64,000 bases of DNA from Leptolyngbyaceae cyanobacterium (GCA_036703985.1 DATNQN010000011.1:1-64000), one strand, 5' to 3'. Shown: positions 1-9,491, counted from the stretch's first letter. The notes: generated by a model from the letters alone, not told the origin. Program-made: numbers and translations.

Positions 1-37
1 GGGATGGGGGGATGGAAAAAATCAGTTAATTTTTATC

Positions 38-82
38 CTTTATCCTTCAGACTTCAGCCTTCATCCTTCATCCTTTCCCCTT
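38..82. repeat. CCTTCA-type simple repeat
   Basis: Short imperfect reiterations of (C)CTTCA/TCCTT. The same pattern returns around 31470-31505, 32564-32632 and 40971-40999, always between genes. No coding potential seen. Confidence 0.6.
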
Positions 83-132
83 GTCGATCGAGCGTGGTAG
101 AATGTAGCATGATCTAGCAACACAGTAGGTGA

Positions 133-738
133 GTGTTGCTATTCCCCCTATTGTTGGCTATATCACCCAAAGAGGAGTTGAAAACCCTTGTGAGCCAAAT
201 TGATACCTCCACTCTACATACTCTGGAGTCGGAAATATCCGAACTCCGCCAAGAGTTAACCTTGCGAGACCAACTGGTTCAACAGTTATCTCAAGAGTTA
301 TTTCGATTAGTTAAAGGCAATACTACATTCTTACCAAGTCCGGAAGTTTCTGAGCGCAACCAATCTCAAATGTTAGCCTTGCGAGAACAATTGCAAGGTG
401 TTGAACAACAGGTAGCGTTTTATCAGGAACAAATTGCCGATCGCGATACGGAAATTTATCACCTGCGTCAGTCTGTACAAGAGTTAACTGACCGCAGCCG
501 TATGTTAGAACAGGTGGTGCAGGAACTACCGCAAGTTTATCGCCAAAAATTTGCCGAACGTCTAGCACCAGTGAAAGAAAAAATGGCTCAATTGCAACGG
601 GAAAACCGCCAGTTGCAAGCTGAACTGCAAAGTTTAAATTATCGTCTGGCAATTAAAAGCCGTCAAAGTGGTGGCAAGCTGGATTTACCAAGTTTTCAGC
701 CTGCTACTCGGAGAGCTAGTTTACCCAGTTTCGGCTAA
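133..738 (+). CDS. Coiled-coil conserved hypothetical protein
   Basis: No function recognised. Nearly the whole product is predicted coiled coil: long runs rich in Leu, Gln and Glu (residues about 20-60 and 75-180) with heptad-like spacing, then a short Ser/Arg-rich tail. It looks like a cytoplasmic structural or scaffolding protein. The GTG at 133 has a poorly spaced ribosome site. An in-frame GTG at 190 follows AGAGGAG by about 12 bases, so the true protein may begin there (182 residues) and lack the hydrophobic first 19 residues. The stop codon overlaps the start of the next gene by one base (TAATG), so the two genes are probably translationally coupled. Confidence 0.7.
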   Translation: MLLFPLLLAISPKEELKTLVSQIDTSTLHTLESEISELRQELTLRDQLVQQLSQELFRLVKGNTTFLPSPEVSERNQSQMLALREQLQGVEQQVAFYQEQIADRDTEIYHLRQSVQELTDRSRMLEQVVQELPQVYRQKFAERLAPVKEKMAQLQRENRQLQAELQSLNYRLAIKSRQSGGKLDLPSFQPATRRASLPSFG

Positions 739-1472
739 TGCCTGAAGTATGGATCGTGGTGGATGAGGAGGTGGATGAGACTGGGAAACTGGTAGCTTCA
801 TCTCCCATAACTGCGGCAATGGTAAATGCGATCGCGCAAGCAGCGCACAGTACCGACCTAAAAACGTTGTCTTCCAAGTTGATATATGCTGGCGATTTAA
901 CAGATAACTTGAATGCAACGGAAATACTTTTTTGTCCTTTAACTCTCAATATTTCCCCTCATTTTTCATTTCCCCATCAGCAAGTTTACCAAGCTTGTCG
1001 CGATATCCTGGATTTACGGCATTTAGTTCAACAGCAGTTAGGATACCCCAGTGGAGTAGGTAACTTGTGGTTGCCAGTCGTATGGACTAAAAAAGGGCCA
1101 CTGTACGCCGAAGCGATCGGTTTAGCTAACAGCCAAGAATTATCAGAAAATTTATCTCTATCCTCTATAAGTTATATTCAACCAATCCATTTATCGGATG
1201 CTCAACGCCAACTAATCTACGAATTCGGCTTTCGCTTATTAAAATTACTCGCAGCACCACCCGCCACTTATTTAATTCAATTTAGTTTTACAGATACACA
1301 AGAACAAATCTGTTTTGACCGACTTTGGCCCTTTCCCGCCGCACCTGCGATCGCCAGTCTCGGCATCCAGTCCCCCGACCTCTTCACCTGCCACTTTCAC
1401 TGCTTAACAGGTCTACCCATTTTCGACCTAGTAATTCTGAAGGATAAAGGAGAAGATTGTAAGTTGGGTTGA
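738..1472 (+). CDS. Conserved hypothetical protein
   Basis: A 244-residue soluble-looking protein with no recognised domain, no signal peptide and no membrane segment. Its ATG overlaps the stop of the coiled-coil gene by one base, which is strong evidence that it is a real gene in a two-gene operon. Notable local features are an acidic N-terminus (VVDEEVDE) and several aromatic/Pro-rich stretches. The last residues (KGEDCKLG) may be shaped by the repeat that begins at the stop codon. Function unknown; the pair probably acts together. Confidence 0.7.
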   Translation: MPEVWIVVDEEVDETGKLVASSPITAAMVNAIAQAAHSTDLKTLSSKLIYAGDLTDNLNATEILFCPLTLNISPHFSFPHQQVYQACRDILDLRHLVQQQLGYPSGVGNLWLPVVWTKKGPLYAEAIGLANSQELSENLSLSSISYIQPIHLSDAQRQLIYEFGFRLLKLLAAPPATYLIQFSFTDTQEQICFDRLWPFPAAPAIASLGIQSPDLFTCHFHCLTGLPIFDLVILKDKGEDCKLG

Positions 1473-1540
1473 GGAACGAAACCCAACATTAACAACGGTT
1501 TTGTTGGGTTTCACTATCTTTCAACCCAACCTACGTTTTT
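1461..1540. repeat. GTTGGGTT...AACCCAAC dispersed palindromic repeat
   Basis: Two inverted pairs: AAGTTGGGTT...AAACCCAAC and GTTGGGTTTC...CAACCCAACC. Related copies lie at 24529-24563 and 34475-34508. It starts at the 3' end of the preceding gene and may help end its transcript. Confidence 0.65.
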
Positions 1541-1616
1541 ACTTACCCATTTTCGACCTGATAGTCAACTACCCACCACTAATCGGAGTACCGATATAGT
1601 GGGGGCGCAGAAATTG

Positions 1617-1652
1617 CCGAATGACAAATGACCAATGACCAATGACCAATTG
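1617..1652. repeat. Short tandem repeat, unit CCAATGA
   Basis: About four copies of the heptamer (A)CCAATGA. It resembles the heptanucleotide short tandemly repeated repetitive (STRR) sequences known from filamentous cyanobacteria. A second copy of the motif is at about 38225-38258. Confidence 0.65.
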
Positions 1653-1714
1653 ACACTTCCCCAAAAATTAAGTCAATATTAAAGGCAGTATTAAACTTTG
1701 TAAAGCAATAGTAA

Positions 1715-2362
1715 ATGTCTCTTGAATTTATATCGCTCGAAAACATCCAGGAACTAGCACATCAATATGGCTATTGGGTTGTGTTTCTGGGAATTCTGCT
1801 AGAAAACATAGGCATTCCCCTGCCTGGTGAAACAATTACGATCGCGGGAGGATTTCTCGCTGGCAGTGGAGAACTAAATTACTGGTTTGTCCTGGGTAGC
1901 GCTATACTAGGAGCGTTTCTCGGTGGTATTTGCGGTTATGGAGTAGGCAGATACGGCGGTTGGCCTTTACTAGTAAATGCTGGAAAAATCTTTCGGGTAC
2001 GAGAAGAAAAACTGCTGGAACTGAAGCAAGATTTTAGCAAAAACGCCGGAAAAACAGTATTTATCGGTCGTTTCATTGCACTGCTGCGGATTTTCGCCAG
2101 CCCCTTAGCAGGCATTGCGGAAATGCCCTTTCTCAAGTTTCTTGCTTATAACTTAGCTGGCGCAACAGCTTGGGCATCCGTGATGGTAACCTTGTCATTC
2201 TTTGCAGGGCGAGTTGTTCCCTTAGCACAACTAGTTACTTGGGTAGCTCAATTTGCTGTAGTAGCTTTACTACTAGTAATTGCTTGGATTTTCGTACCTC
2301 TTTGGTTAGAATCTCGCCAAGTAAAACAGACATACGGTAAGGAATTAAAGCAACCAGACTAA
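1715..2362 (+). CDS. DedA family membrane protein
   Basis: A 215-residue integral membrane protein of the DedA (SNARE-associated/VTT) family, whose members act in lipid carrier recycling and membrane homeostasis. The family signature is clear: an N-terminal re-entrant segment with ENIGIPLPGE (residues about 30-40), a Gly-rich helix with GYGVGRYGG, the basic motif FIGRF (about 116-120) followed by RIFASPLAGIAEMP, and two C-terminal membrane helices. Length is normal for the family. It stands alone, with a repeat-rich spacer before it and a clear terminator after it. The lipid substrate cannot be told from sequence. Confidence 0.88.
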   Translation: MSLEFISLENIQELAHQYGYWVVFLGILLENIGIPLPGETITIAGGFLAGSGELNYWFVLGSAILGAFLGGICGYGVGRYGGWPLLVNAGKIFRVREEKLLELKQDFSKNAGKTVFIGRFIALLRIFASPLAGIAEMPFLKFLAYNLAGATAWASVMVTLSFFAGRVVPLAQLVTWVAQFAVVALLLVIAWIFVPLWLESRQVKQTYGKELKQPD

Positions 2363-2383
2363 TCGAAATAATATATTTGATCG

Positions 2384-2432
2384 AAAAGTCGTTTGAGCAT
2401 GATTTATCATCTAGCCAAACGGCTTTTTTTGC
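2384..2432 (+). terminator. Rho-independent terminator after DedA gene
   Basis: AAAAGTCGTTTG pairs with CAAACGGCTTTT across a roughly 20-base loop and is followed by a run of seven T. It lies about 20 bases after the DedA stop codon. Confidence 0.75.
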
Positions 2433-2475
2433 GATCGAATTAAAGGTAAGCAAGTTGCAACTTAAATCGATCAAA

Positions 2476-2532
2476 GGTTTGTAGTGAGGACTTCAGTCCT
2501 CAAAATAAGGACTCGCATTCCTTACTACAAAC
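2476..2532. repeat. GGACT/AGTCC dispersed repeat
   Basis: Inverted pieces GAGGACTTCAGTCCTC and GTTTGTAGT...ACTACAAAC. It is the same family as the tandem array at 42047-42183. It lies about 100 bases upstream of the WD40 gene. Confidence 0.6.
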
Positions 2533-2635
2533 GTTCTAAAAAGCATTAACTCAGGCTTAACCACGATCGTGTAGATTAACAGCTATGATTTAGACAGTGC
2601 TATTGCTTAATTATGGATTAAATTTTGAGGCATTT

Positions 2636-5077
2636 ATGGAACTAGAACTAGGATTAAAGTTGCTAGTGGAAGGTTTGCCAGCGATCGCACAAATATTTAC
2701 TGCTATTCAAGAAGAAAGGCTGGCTCAACTCAAGCACGAACAAGCCAAAGAAATAGAAAACCTGCGTCCTCCCATGAAATGGGCGAATTCTCCAGAGAAT
2801 TGGCAAACTGACTCGAAAAATTCATCCCATCAATTAGCAACTTACGATCGAGAAAGCATCAAAATAGCAGCTTACAAGCGAGAACCAAACCAGGCAAACG
2901 CAGAAGTTCAAAAAATACTTAATAATTGGCCTTTACGTTTATTTCCTTCCCAAATATTAGCATCCCACAGTAGCGAACGGCCAAGACCGCTTCGCATTTT
3001 TGTTTCACCGATGGTAGGGACAACTCATGGGTCATCCATACCTGGTTTTGGAGAGATCGATCGAGTAATTCCAGAAATCGAGCTAAATTTAACCCAAGGC
3101 TTAAGGGCATTTTTGAGTAAAAATTATCCCTTAAACAGTCAGGAAAGACCGACTGAATTTTTAGCAGAGTGTTGGGAAAGTAACTGCTTTCATAGGGAAG
3201 CAAGTATTAAATATTTGTTTGAAATGTTGAAAGCCGAACCCACTTTAATTTTAGAAACCGAAATAGTGGGAGATTATTTAAACGTCCGCATTGCCTACTG
3301 GGGAATGGGACATAATAACTATTGCTATCAAACAATTATCAATCAATTATCATATCGAGAATTAATTTACGCATCTGCAAAAAATCGCGCTGTCAAGTGG
3401 CGAGAAACTGCTAATCAACTTTTAAAATTAGGTGAAAGCTTAGAAGAAGTTAACAAGCTGGGTGGTGATAACGCGATTAATTTGCAACTTCTAGAAAAAG
3501 AAGAAAAATGGAAACAGAACGGCATTGATATTAGCTTAATACCTCCGCAATATCGCGTTAATAATCAAGATTTAGCAGCAGTTACCGAATTTTTAGTTAC
3601 TTGTCATTGTTTAGTAGCTGCTTGGGTAGCAGATGCACATCATTTAGTTCATTATGATGTGCCTCCTCTGTTACCTAAATTATTACCTAGTTTGACAAAA
3701 GATATCGCTCACGACCAAGTACAAGAAGTAATTAAAACAATTATTTCTGGCTATCAAGATATCTTTCAAACTTTGGAGAACGAAAGACCGCTTTATGTCA
3801 GCGACTTGGCTGTGAATTTAGCTCATAGCTTAACTGTCCTGTCAGATAAAAGTTGGGCATATCAGTTAGTCAATTACTCTCTCAAACTTTGGTTAAAAGA
3901 GCATCAAATATCGGCTGAGGAAACTAATTTATCTTTAGAAACGATTCAATCGCCGCTCACTGTAGAAGACCAAAAATATTTAGAAAATTTGAAAGAATGT
4001 TTGGTTGCTTTAGGAGATGAAAAAGGAGTTGCCCAGGTTTGTTGCTTGCTAACTGTAGTAGAAAATTTGAGAGGCAAAATCATCCTCAAAAATGCCGCTC
4101 CCGTGCAAGTAGAAGAGGAGAAAAAAATCATCAAAGTTTATAGCAGCTTGCCGCAAAAATCAAATTTAAAGCGGAAAGCTCTGCTAGAAACTGTTTCTCT
4201 TACTCATACTCTCACGGGATATTCCGGCAGGGCTTCTTCGATCGCAGTTACCTTAGATGGACACAGTATCGCCAGCGGTAGCGATGACAACACGATCAAG
4301 CTTTGGCATTTGGGAACGGGGGAATTACTGCATACTTTCACCAGCGATACCGGACGGATTTTAACAATTACGATTAGCCCTGACGGGCAGATTTTAGCTA
4401 GTAGTAATCGCACTAGCGATCGCAGTTACATCAACGTCTGGCATCTCGGTACCGGTAAACTGATCGGAACTCTACCAGGACACAAAAAATGGATTTATTC
4501 CCTCGCCATCAGTCCTGACAGACAAACCTTAATTAGTGGCAGCCACCGGATCAAAATTTGGCATCTCGGAACTGGGGAATTAATATCTACTTTAACCGGA
4601 CATAAAAAGTGGATTTATTCCCTCGCGATTAGCCCGGATGGACAAACTTTAGTAAGCAGTAGCGGAGATAAAACAATCAAGATATGGCATCTCCCAACAG
4701 GTGAATTACTGCATACTTTAACCGGACATTCCGACTGGGTAAGAACTGTTGCTATTAGCCCCGACGGACAGATGATTGCTAGTGGTAGCGATGATAATAC
4801 CATTAAAGTTTGGGATTTGCATACTGGTAAATTATTGCGTACTTTTATCGGGCATTCAGATTGGGTTTTAACTGTAGCGATTAGCCCGGATGGACAAACT
4901 TTAATTAGCGGAAGTAAGGACAATACTATTAAGTTATGGCATCTAGATAGTGGAACGATGTTACGTACTTTAACAGGACATCAAAAGTGGGTTTATTCTC
5001 TAGCTGTTAGCCCGGATGGGCAAACTATTGCTAGTGGTAGTGAAGATAAGACGATCAAGATTTGGCGAGCAATTTAA
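2636..5077 (+). CDS. WD40 repeat protein with unknown N-terminal half
   Basis: An 813-residue protein. The C-terminal 290 residues form seven WD40 units, enough for one complete propeller; most end in IK(L/I/V)WHL and begin with GHxxW. The first unit (GYSGRASS) and second are the most divergent. The N-terminal 500 residues match no domain I recognise; they begin with a helix ELELGLKLLVEGLPAIAQIF and hold HCLVAAWVADAHHLVHYD. I place the start at ATG 2636 because GAGG lies eight bases upstream; a GTG at 2597 would add 13 residues without a ribosome site. The product is likely a soluble scaffold or sensor. No membrane segments are seen. Confidence 0.82.
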   Translation: MELELGLKLLVEGLPAIAQIFTAIQEERLAQLKHEQAKEIENLRPPMKWANSPENWQTDSKNSSHQLATYDRESIKIAAYKREPNQANAEVQKILNNWPLRLFPSQILASHSSERPRPLRIFVSPMVGTTHGSSIPGFGEIDRVIPEIELNLTQGLRAFLSKNYPLNSQERPTEFLAECWESNCFHREASIKYLFEMLKAEPTLILETEIVGDYLNVRIAYWGMGHNNYCYQTIINQLSYRELIYASAKNRAVKWRETANQLLKLGESLEEVNKLGGDNAINLQLLEKEEKWKQNGIDISLIPPQYRVNNQDLAAVTEFLVTCHCLVAAWVADAHHLVHYDVPPLLPKLLPSLTKDIAHDQVQEVIKTIISGYQDIFQTLENERPLYVSDLAVNLAHSLTVLSDKSWAYQLVNYSLKLWLKEHQISAEETNLSLETIQSPLTVEDQKYLENLKECLVALGDEKGVAQVCCLLTVVENLRGKIILKNAAPVQVEEEKKIIKVYSSLPQKSNLKRKALLETVSLTHTLTGYSGRASSIAVTLDGHSIASGSDDNTIKLWHLGTGELLHTFTSDTGRILTITISPDGQILASSNRTSDRSYINVWHLGTGKLIGTLPGHKKWIYSLAISPDRQTLISGSHRIKIWHLGTGELISTLTGHKKWIYSLAISPDGQTLVSSSGDKTIKIWHLPTGELLHTLTGHSDWVRTVAISPDGQMIASGSDDNTIKVWDLHTGKLLRTFIGHSDWVLTVAISPDGQTLISGSKDNTIKLWHLDSGTMLRTLTGHQKWVYSLAVSPDGQTIASGSEDKTIKIWRAI

Positions 5078-5573
5078 GAATTTAGCGGGTGATATAATAC
5101 CCGGTATCATCGGTTGCCTAAAAAATCGCTTTCTTATCTGCGTAGCCTACGGCAAGGCTATCGCCTACATCTGCGTTCATCCGTCTTCATCTGCGGTAAA
5201 AAATCAAAAATGGATACTTCTTTTGAGTTGATTAATATGGGGCGTTACACTCCATTAACGCACCCTACAATAGATGACAGATTCGCCATCATCCTAACGC
5301 CATATTATCTACTGTTAATTATCCAGAATTAGCGAGATTGCGGGTACATCTTTAGAGCGATGAATGCTGTAAATAAAACTACAAAAATGAAAAATATCGG
5401 TGTAAATAAAAATGTAGACCAGCGATCGCAAACATGGTTTTGGCACACTTCGTAAGCACCAAGCAAAATCGACCGCAGATAAAAACAGATAAACGCAGAT
5501 AAGAAAGTGATTTTTATCAGCAACCAATGCTACCGGGCATAATATGAAAGGTCTCTACATCTGAAATACAAAC
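5078..5573. repeat. Intergenic repeats, ATCTGCG/CGCAGAT family
   Basis: No gene is seen here. The stretch contains two clusters of ATCTGCG/CGCAGAT repeats in opposite orientation (about 5129-5200 and 5470-5505). Related copies are at 34421-34458, 38008-38140 and 52304-52412. Small open frames across this stretch follow the repeats and are not credible genes. Confidence 0.6.
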
Positions 5574-5610
5574 AAAAAAGAAACCCGGTTTTTTCAAAAA
5601 ACCGGGTTTC
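5574..5610 (-). terminator. Terminator formed by AAACCCGG hairpin repeat
   Basis: GAAACCCGG and CCGGGTTTC arms with A/T-rich extensions form a near-perfect 15-bp stem at 5580-5610. On the minus strand a run of six T follows, 13 bases after the stop of the P-type ATPase gene. It is one of seven copies of this palindrome in the window. Confidence 0.8.
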
Positions 5611-5622
5611 TAACTTCCCTAA

Positions 5623-8600
5623 TTACCTAGCTAGAAACTGTTTAGTTTCTGGCGAATATTTCCAAGCAATACCATCGGGGTCTTTGCGACGACTCCACTC
5701 TGGAAAGTCGGATGCTAGCTTTCTTTTGCTAATGGTACTGGCGCTGACATTCAACCGTTTAGCCAAACTGCTACCGTTGATAGTTTTAACTTCAATTGGT
5801 GGTGTGAGAATTTCTTTCTCTTTCACCTGAATGGAGGTTTTACCATTGCTGTTAGTGGGTGCTAATTCAGTGGTAGTTGCTAAAGGTTCCAGGCAAATTC
5901 CGTTGGAAACATATTTTAGTGGAACTAGCGCTACTACTTCTTTACCGTTGGTTGGTTCGCTGACAACTGATTTGCGATCGCCATTTCTTTCTAAAGTTTG
6001 AACTAAGTTTTCAACTATTTCTTCAATCGGCTTTTTGCCATGACCGTTACCATTAACAAATTCCGCCAAATCGGGGATATTTTCGCTTTCAGGTTCTTGG
6101 CGATCGCAATCTAAATCGGCTGTCAGTAAATCTAAATCTTCGCCATTATTAAGAAGCGGTCTTAAACCATTCAATCCAGCTAAAATTGCCGAACCATTGT
6201 TAATCGCGGTGGCGGCTAATGGTGGAACGCCAACCGTAGCTGCTAAAGCTAAGGCAGCTAAATTGGGGATAGCAACAATTCCTGTATTTTGATGAATAAT
6301 TTGCATTGCTTGACGCGCGATCGCGATCGCTTCCGGCAAACCATGTAAATTATTTTCCATCAATACGACATCTGCCGTTTCTCGCGCCACATCGGAACCA
6401 TTTGCAAAGGAAACGGAAACATCGGCATAAGCTAAAGCGGGAGAATCATTAATGCCATCGCCGACAAAAGCAACCGTTTTCCCTTCTTCCCGCAGTTGTT
6501 CCACTACAGCGACTTTTTGTTCGGGGAAAGCTTCGGCGTGAGTATTGCTTTGTGCGATTCCTAACTCTTTTGCAACTCCACTGGCGATGCGTTTATTATC
6601 TCCCGTGAGCAGGTGAATCTCCATTTTTTGAGTAGAACGGAGAATTTGAATTACCTCTGCACTTTCCGCACGTAACGGATCGCGGTAAGCAAGTATACCT
6701 TGCAATTCGCCGTTACTAGCGACGTAGATAATCGAGCAACCTTCTGCTTGCAAGTATTCGTGTTTTTCTTGCAGTGCATCGAGGTTAATTCCGGCTTGGC
6801 GCAAAAAGCGATCGCTCCCCACCAAAACTAATTCTCCCTCAATTTCGGCACGCACTCCCAAACCGATTTCATATTCCCACTTGCCACGAGGTAATATTTT
6901 GGCTCCCTTTTCTTGGGCGTAGCGTACCACCGCTTCCGCCACTGGGTGAGTCAGCCGTTGTTCTGCGGCGGCTGCCAATTCCAATACCCGCAAAGATGAC
7001 GCGGAATTACTAACAGTTTCCACGCTGACAATCGCGGGATATCCTGAAGTGAGAGTACCCGTTTTATCGAATACCACCGCATCTACTGCCGCTAATTTTT
7101 CTAACGCTCGTCCGCTGCGAATTAAAACGCCGCGCCGTGCGGCAAGAGTCAGTGCTGCCAACACGGTTGTCGGTACGGAAACGCGAATTCCCGTTGCCAA
7201 ATCGAGGGTTAAAATAGCTGCTGCTCTACCTACATTTCTAGTAGCAGCAAACACGATTCCCGACAAAAGTAAGGTAGGAAGTACCGCTGCATCCGCTACT
7301 TTTGCCGCGTAATTTTCAATGCGGGTATCGTGAACTGGTGCATCTTGCATCACTTTAATAATTTGTCCGGCGCGAGTATCCGCACCGACTTTTTCCGCCA
7401 GAATATAAAGTCTGCCTTCTCTGACTAAAGTAGATGCAAAAACAACTTGTCCTTTCTTTCGCATCACCGGCATTGCTTCACCAGTAAGCTTTTGTTCGTC
7501 AACTAGTGCTTTGCCGCGAATAATTTGACCATCTACGGGAATTTGTTCTCCTGGATAAACAATTACCGTATCTCCCGCTTGCACTTCTTGCACGGGAATT
7601 TCTTGTTTTTCGCCGTTCCGTTCTACCCAAACTAATTGTTTTAAACAATCCAACAAATCGAGAGTTTGCTGTTGAGAAGAACGAGCGGTTTGTTCCCGAA
7701 TTGTTTCGCCAATTTGAATCAGCAACAGCATCAAAGCAGGATTGATAAATTGTCCTTGTAAAGTCGTGATGCTAATTGCCATCAAGTCGAGGAAATCGAT
7801 GTTCAGTCGATGCTCCACCAGAATGCTGTGCAGAGTTCGCTGTAAAACTGGTAAGGTGGAAATTGCGATCGTTCCCCCCACCACTAACGGCGGAATTGGT
7901 AACCCCAATGGCCCAGCCAATAAAGATAAAGCCGTACTGATGGCAGGCAATGTTAAATTAAGCCAAGGGTTAGATTCCGATTCGGCTGATTCCTCAATCG
8001 ATGCTGCTTTTAAATTGGGTAGCAGGATGATATCACTAGCAGATTGAATCAAATTAATTAGATGCTCTTGCATCTCGTCATCTGCTACCAATTCCCTGTC
8101 ATAACTAATCGCAATGGAGGAAGCCGCAGTATTCACTCGCACGTTAGTTACTCGCGAATCGGACTCTGCTAAAACTGTCAGTCTGTACAGATATTCCGAA
8201 TCGCTAGCAATGCGGGGAATCTGAAACCTAATTCTGCCAGAAATTTGATGAACTATCCGATAAGACACTTCCGTTTCTGACAGAAATTTGCTATTTTCCT
8301 CGGCTGGATTATCCGGCGCTTGTTTTGCTGACTGAGTGAACGAAAGCAAGGCAGAATTACCATCCAATTGTTTCATCAATTGCTTGGTGGCGATTTCTGC
8401 GATCGTGTAAACTGGAAACGCCATCCACCCTTGGATTCCCAGCCCGGTCGTCACCGCTATTCCTGCTACTAATGGTATAATTTCGGCAGGTTTTAAACTT
8501 GCTTCGAGCGACTTATTTATTGACAGTGGTTCAGTATTTTTAGGTGCCTCAGATACTCCATATTCTCGGAGTATTTCTAACATCTGCGGCAATGTAATAA

Positions 8601-8805
8601 TGCTTTCGTCAAAGGTAACGACCAAACTTTTTGTTGATGAGTTAGTTCGGACTTCGCTTATCCCATTTTGCAGCCGCAGCTTTTGCGCCAGAGTGTCCAA
8701 GGTGGATACCAGTGTACTGTCGGGAGTGCGAAGACGCACCCGTCCAGAAGAAGCATGAACAACTTGGAAATTGCTCTCCAAGCGTTGTACACCGATTTCA
8801 GTCAT
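5623..8805 (-). CDS. P1B-like metal P-type ATPase, HTH-like tail
   Basis: A 1060-residue P-type ATPase, well above the usual 650-850. Two HMA_2-like domains (about 12-80 and 178-262) share a VVHxxSGR(V/I)R motif and lack the CxxC of classical metal-binding domains. The catalytic core is complete: TGEAMPV actuator loop (about 440), DKTGTLT phosphorylation site (about Asp579), TGDNKR, and GDGINDSPAL (about 780). The membrane metal motif CPC is absent: the aligned stretch reads DLATGIRVSVP, putting LAT where CPC belongs. The last 180 residues are extra, and residues about 1010-1060 (SLAKRLNVSASTISKR...) look like a helix-turn-helix. It ends a three-gene operon with DUF5132 and HMA_2 genes. The transported ion cannot be predicted. 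Confidence 0.85.
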   Translation of the reverse strand: MTEIGVQRLESNFQVVHASSGRVRLRTPDSTLVSTLDTLAQKLRLQNGISEVRTNSSTKSLVVTFDESIITLPQMLEILREYGVSEAPKNTEPLSINKSLEASLKPAEIIPLVAGIAVTTGLGIQGWMAFPVYTIAEIATKQLMKQLDGNSALLSFTQSAKQAPDNPAEENSKFLSETEVSYRIVHQISGRIRFQIPRIASDSEYLYRLTVLAESDSRVTNVRVNTAASSIAISYDRELVADDEMQEHLINLIQSASDIILLPNLKAASIEESAESESNPWLNLTLPAISTALSLLAGPLGLPIPPLVVGGTIAISTLPVLQRTLHSILVEHRLNIDFLDLMAISITTLQGQFINPALMLLLIQIGETIREQTARSSQQQTLDLLDCLKQLVWVERNGEKQEIPVQEVQAGDTVIVYPGEQIPVDGQIIRGKALVDEQKLTGEAMPVMRKKGQVVFASTLVREGRLYILAEKVGADTRAGQIIKVMQDAPVHDTRIENYAAKVADAAVLPTLLLSGIVFAATRNVGRAAAILTLDLATGIRVSVPTTVLAALTLAARRGVLIRSGRALEKLAAVDAVVFDKTGTLTSGYPAIVSVETVSNSASSLRVLELAAAAEQRLTHPVAEAVVRYAQEKGAKILPRGKWEYEIGLGVRAEIEGELVLVGSDRFLRQAGINLDALQEKHEYLQAEGCSIIYVASNGELQGILAYRDPLRAESAEVIQILRSTQKMEIHLLTGDNKRIASGVAKELGIAQSNTHAEAFPEQKVAVVEQLREEGKTVAFVGDGINDSPALAYADVSVSFANGSDVARETADVVLMENNLHGLPEAIAIARQAMQIIHQNTGIVAIPNLAALALAATVGVPPLAATAINNGSAILAGLNGLRPLLNNGEDLDLLTADLDCDRQEPESENIPDLAEFVNGNGHGKKPIEEIVENLVQTLERNGDRKSVVSEPTNGKEVVALVPLKYVSNGICLEPLATTTELAPTNSNGKTSIQVKEKEILTPPIEVKTINGSSLAKRLNVSASTISKRKLASDFPEWSRRKDPDGIAWKYSPETKQFLAR

Positions 8806-8858
8806 TCTTTCTTTTCGATCCGGTTAGTTGGTATGTTTAAGTAATTGACCTTTCCTTT

Positions 8859-8882
8859 TTTTAGGTTCACCAGAACCTAAAA
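8859..8882. promoter_or_regulatory. Perfect hairpin in operon spacer
   Basis: TTTTAGGTTC and GAACCTAAAA form a 10-bp stem with a four-base loop (ACCA in plus orientation). It lies in the 158-base gap between the HMA_2 gene and the ATPase gene. On the transcribed strand an A-run rather than a T-run follows, so it is not a standard terminator. It may be an mRNA processing or stability element. Confidence 0.5.
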
Positions 8883-8963
8883 TTAATAAATCCCTCTTAC
8901 GAGAGACACAAAAGCAAGGTAGTTATTTCCGATTATTTCCTCCTATTTTCAAGCAATAAATGC

Positions 8964-9491
8964 TTATTTTTCTAGTGACTTATCTTGGGTGTAATGCAGC
9001 TTAATAAAACTATCGAAAGCATAGTAAGCTAAAGCATACCAAGGAGCCGCTTCAATTTGCCAGCCATTACGCGCCGCTTGTCTGATTGCCAACAGCGCAA
9101 ATCCGATCGGGATCAGCAAGCGCAAATCGACTATCCCATTAGTAATATTTCCTACTCGCTGATTGAGATCGTAAACAGCGCTGGTAAAATCTTCTGCTAC
9201 TGCCGATTTACCATCCATAGATGGCATTTCAGTACCCGTGATGCTGGCAAGAATGATGCCTAAATCTTGCAGAGTAGCCAAGATATTTTCACGGGTGCCG
9301 TTTTCATCCGAATGGTGAATTACTATGCTACCAGTTTGCTCGTTAATACGCACGTCATGCACGTCAGTTCGTGACTTCAAAGCGTTGGCAATTCGCAACA
9401 TTTCGTCAGACTTACGGCGTTTGTGAGATACTCTTAAACGAGTTCTACTGGGAGTGCTACTAACTACGTGCGTATGTTTTGGTGTCGGCAT
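8964..9491 (-). CDS. HMA_2 domain membrane protein
   Basis: A 175-residue protein with an N-terminal ferredoxin-like HMA_2 domain (about 5-80) and one or two membrane helices after residue 120 (LLIPIGFALLAIRQ; APWYALAYYAF). The domain keeps the basic SRTRLRV strand and the VHDVRINEQTGSIVI core but has no CxxC, as in the two HMA domains of the ATPase downstream. A likely role is a membrane partner or metal-handling accessory of that ATPase. It starts 36 bases after the DUF5132 stop on the same strand, so cotranscription is likely. Confidence 0.75.
   Translation of the reverse strand: MPTPKHTHVVSSTPSRTRLRVSHKRRKSDEMLRIANALKSRTDVHDVRINEQTGSIVIHHSDENGTRENILATLQDLGIILASITGTEMPSMDGKSAVAEDFTSAVYDLNQRVGNITNGIVDLRLLIPIGFALLAIRQAARNGWQIEAAPWYALAYYAFDSFIKLHYTQDKSLEK

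Noticed and set aside
5016-5527. Several 60-72 codon frames after the WD40 gene
   Set aside because: They follow the ATCTGCG repeats and overlap each other on both strands. No ribosome sites and no recognisable domain.
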